Assembly (NCBI GenBank): GCA_012735335.1
Contig: JAAYHO010000022.1
Coordinates: 1 to 5,852, forward strand
Direction: 5' to 3'
DNA from: Gammaproteobacteria bacterium
GTDB lineage: Bacteria; Pseudomonadota; Gammaproteobacteria; Pseudomonadales; Pseudomonadaceae
DNA length: 5,852 bases
Of the stretch, positions 4,856 to 5,852 are shown piece by piece. Below the pieces are notes generated by a model that worked only from the letters and a program-made list of their open reading frames with translations, was not told the origin of the DNA and ran no database searches. A program made the translations under genes and the position numbers. Position 1 is the stretch's first letter, and each line of letters starts with the position of its first letter.

Positions 4856-5852
4856 ATGAGTGCAGTGATCGATAATCACGCTGACCATGCCCACGGTCCG
4901 GCCAAGGGCCTGATGCGCTGGGTGCTGACCACCAACCACAAGGACATCGGCTCCATGTACCTGTGGTTCAGTTTCGCCATGTTCCTGCTCGGCGGCACCC
5001 TGGCCATGGTCATCCGCGCCGAGCTGTTCCAGCCGGGGCTGCAACTGGTCGACCCGAGCTTCTTCAACCAGATGACCACCATGCACGGGCTGATCATGGT
5101 GTTCGGCGCGGTGATGCCGGCCTTTGTCGGGCTGGCCAACTGGATGGTGCCGCTGATGATAGGCGCACCGGACATGGCCCTGCCGCGGATGAACAACTTC
5201 AGCTTCTGGCTGCTGCCGGCGGCCTTCGGTCTGCTGGTCTCGACCCTGTTCATGGAGGGCGGCGCACCCAACTTCGGCTGGACCTTCTATGCCCCGCTGT
5301 CCACCACCTACGGCCCGGAAAGCACCACCTTCTTCATCTTCGCCATCCACCTGGCGGGTATCAGCTCGATCATGGGGGCGATCAATATCATCGCCACCGT
5401 GCTCAACATGCGCGCACCGGGCATGACCCTGATGAAGATGCCGATGTTCGCCTGGACCTGGCTGATCACCGCCTTCCTGCTGATTGCGGTGATGCCGGTA
5501 CTGGCCGGTGTGGTGACCATGATGCTGATGGATATCCACTTCGGCACCAGTTTCTTCAACGCCGCCGGGGGCGGTGACCCGGTACTGTTCCAGCACGTGT
5601 TCTGGTTCTTCGGTCACCCCGAGGTGTACATCATGATCCTGCCCGCCTTCGGCGCGGTGAGCATGATCATCCCGGCGTTCTCGCGCAAACCCCTGTTCGG
5701 CTACACCTCCATGGTCTACGCCACCGGGGCGATCGCCTTCCTGTCCTTCGCGGTCTGGGCGCACCACATGTTCACCGTCGGCATGCCGCTGGGCGGCGAG
5801 CTGTTCTTCATGTACGCCACGATGCTGATCGCGATCCCGACCGGGGTGAAGG
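4856..5852 (+). CDS. coxA: cytochrome c oxidase subunit I (partial, 3' end missing)
   Basis: Catalytic heme-copper subunit that reduces oxygen to water and pumps protons; integral inner-membrane protein. The window holds the first 332 residues of about 530. Visible key residues are: low-spin heme a ligand H77 (TMHG); the D-channel with N95 (ANW), D106 (GAPDMALPR) and N113/N114; H254, E256 and Y258 in [10 protein letters not shown], i.e. the CuB ligand, the gating glutamate and the tyrosine that cross-links to it; the other two CuB ligands H303-H304 (WAHHMF); and K-channel lysine K332 (PTGVK), the last complete codon. The GHPEVY glutamate with both channels marks the A1 class of heme-copper oxidases. 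The heme a3 and second heme a histidines lie beyond the edge. The ATG follows AAGGAG (4843-4848, overlapping the coxB stop) by 7 bases. Downstream genes expected in this operon type, such as cox11 and coxC, are outside the window. Confidence 0.97.
   Translation, partial: MSAVIDNHADHAHGPAKGLMRWVLTTNHKDIGSMYLWFSFAMFLLGGTLAMVIRAELFQPGLQLVDPSFFNQMTTMHGLIMVFGAVMPAFVGLANWMVPLMIGAPDMALPRMNNFSFWLLPAAFGLLVSTLFMEGGAPNFGWTFYAPLSTTYGPESTTFFIFAIHLAGISSIMGAINIIATVLNMRAPGMTLMKMPMFAWTWLITAFLLIAVMPVLAGVVTMMLMDIHFGTSFFNAAGGGDPVLFQHVFWFFGHPEVYIMILPAFGAVSMIIPAFSRKPLFGYTSMVYATGAIAFLSFAVWAHHMFTVGMPLGGELFFMYATMLIAIPTGVK

Noticed and set aside
4763..5767. 334-codon open frame on the minus strand across coxB/coxA
   Set aside because: Its His/Gly/Gln/Glu-rich composition is typical of a shadow frame opposite hydrophobic codons; coxA on the plus strand is unambiguous.
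4856..5852. Possibility of a quinol oxidase (cyoB) instead of coxA
   Set aside because: The upstream subunit II has a complete CuA site and a cytochrome c domain, so the enzyme is a cytochrome c oxidase.

Overview
The window looks like chromosomal DNA of a GC-rich gammaproteobacterium, most likely a Pseudomonas-group organism (Pseudomonas or Halopseudomonas). The grounds are the gene order gamma-carbonic anhydrase / prlC / YheV-like zinc-ribbon gene, a caa3-type coxB-coxA pair, strong G/C third-codon bias, and REP-like palindromes with Pseudomonas-style GTAGGAG heads. The genus is an inference; no rRNA or other marker is present.

Layout, left to right. Bases 1-125 (minus strand) are the start of a gamma-class carbonic anhydrase-like hexapeptide-repeat protein that runs off the left edge. 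A 137-base divergent spacer follows, holding two hairpins and a possible heat-shock promoter. Bases 263-2302 encode oligopeptidase A (prlC/opdA), overlapping by 4 bases a 93-aa YheV-family zinc-ribbon protein (2299-2580). The next 168 bases separate two convergent genes and are almost entirely repeats: two inverted REP-like units forming a large imperfect palindrome, a third REP-like unit, and a possible terminator hairpin. Bases 2749-3402 (minus strand) encode a 217-aa soluble helical protein that I cannot assign. A 317-base divergent spacer follows; it carries a REP-like hairpin, a 13-base palindrome close to the minus-strand gene, and a good promoter for the oxidase genes with a CTATACT -10 element. 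Bases 3720-4844 are coxB (subunit II with CuA and a fused cytochrome c domain) and 4856-5852 are coxA (subunit I, cut off by the right edge).

The genes form two functional units. PrlC is a cytoplasmic zinc peptidase that degrades short peptides, including cleaved signal peptides, and it is co-transcribed with the small zinc-ribbon protein. CoxB and CoxA are the catalytic core of a proton-pumping terminal oxidase: electrons pass from the fused cytochrome c to CuA in CoxB, then to heme a and the heme a3/CuB site in CoxA. No phage, CRISPR, transposase, tRNA or rRNA is visible. Most of the window is ordinary conserved chromosome. The parts worth a second look are the intergenic structures and the unassigned gene next to the oxidase operon.
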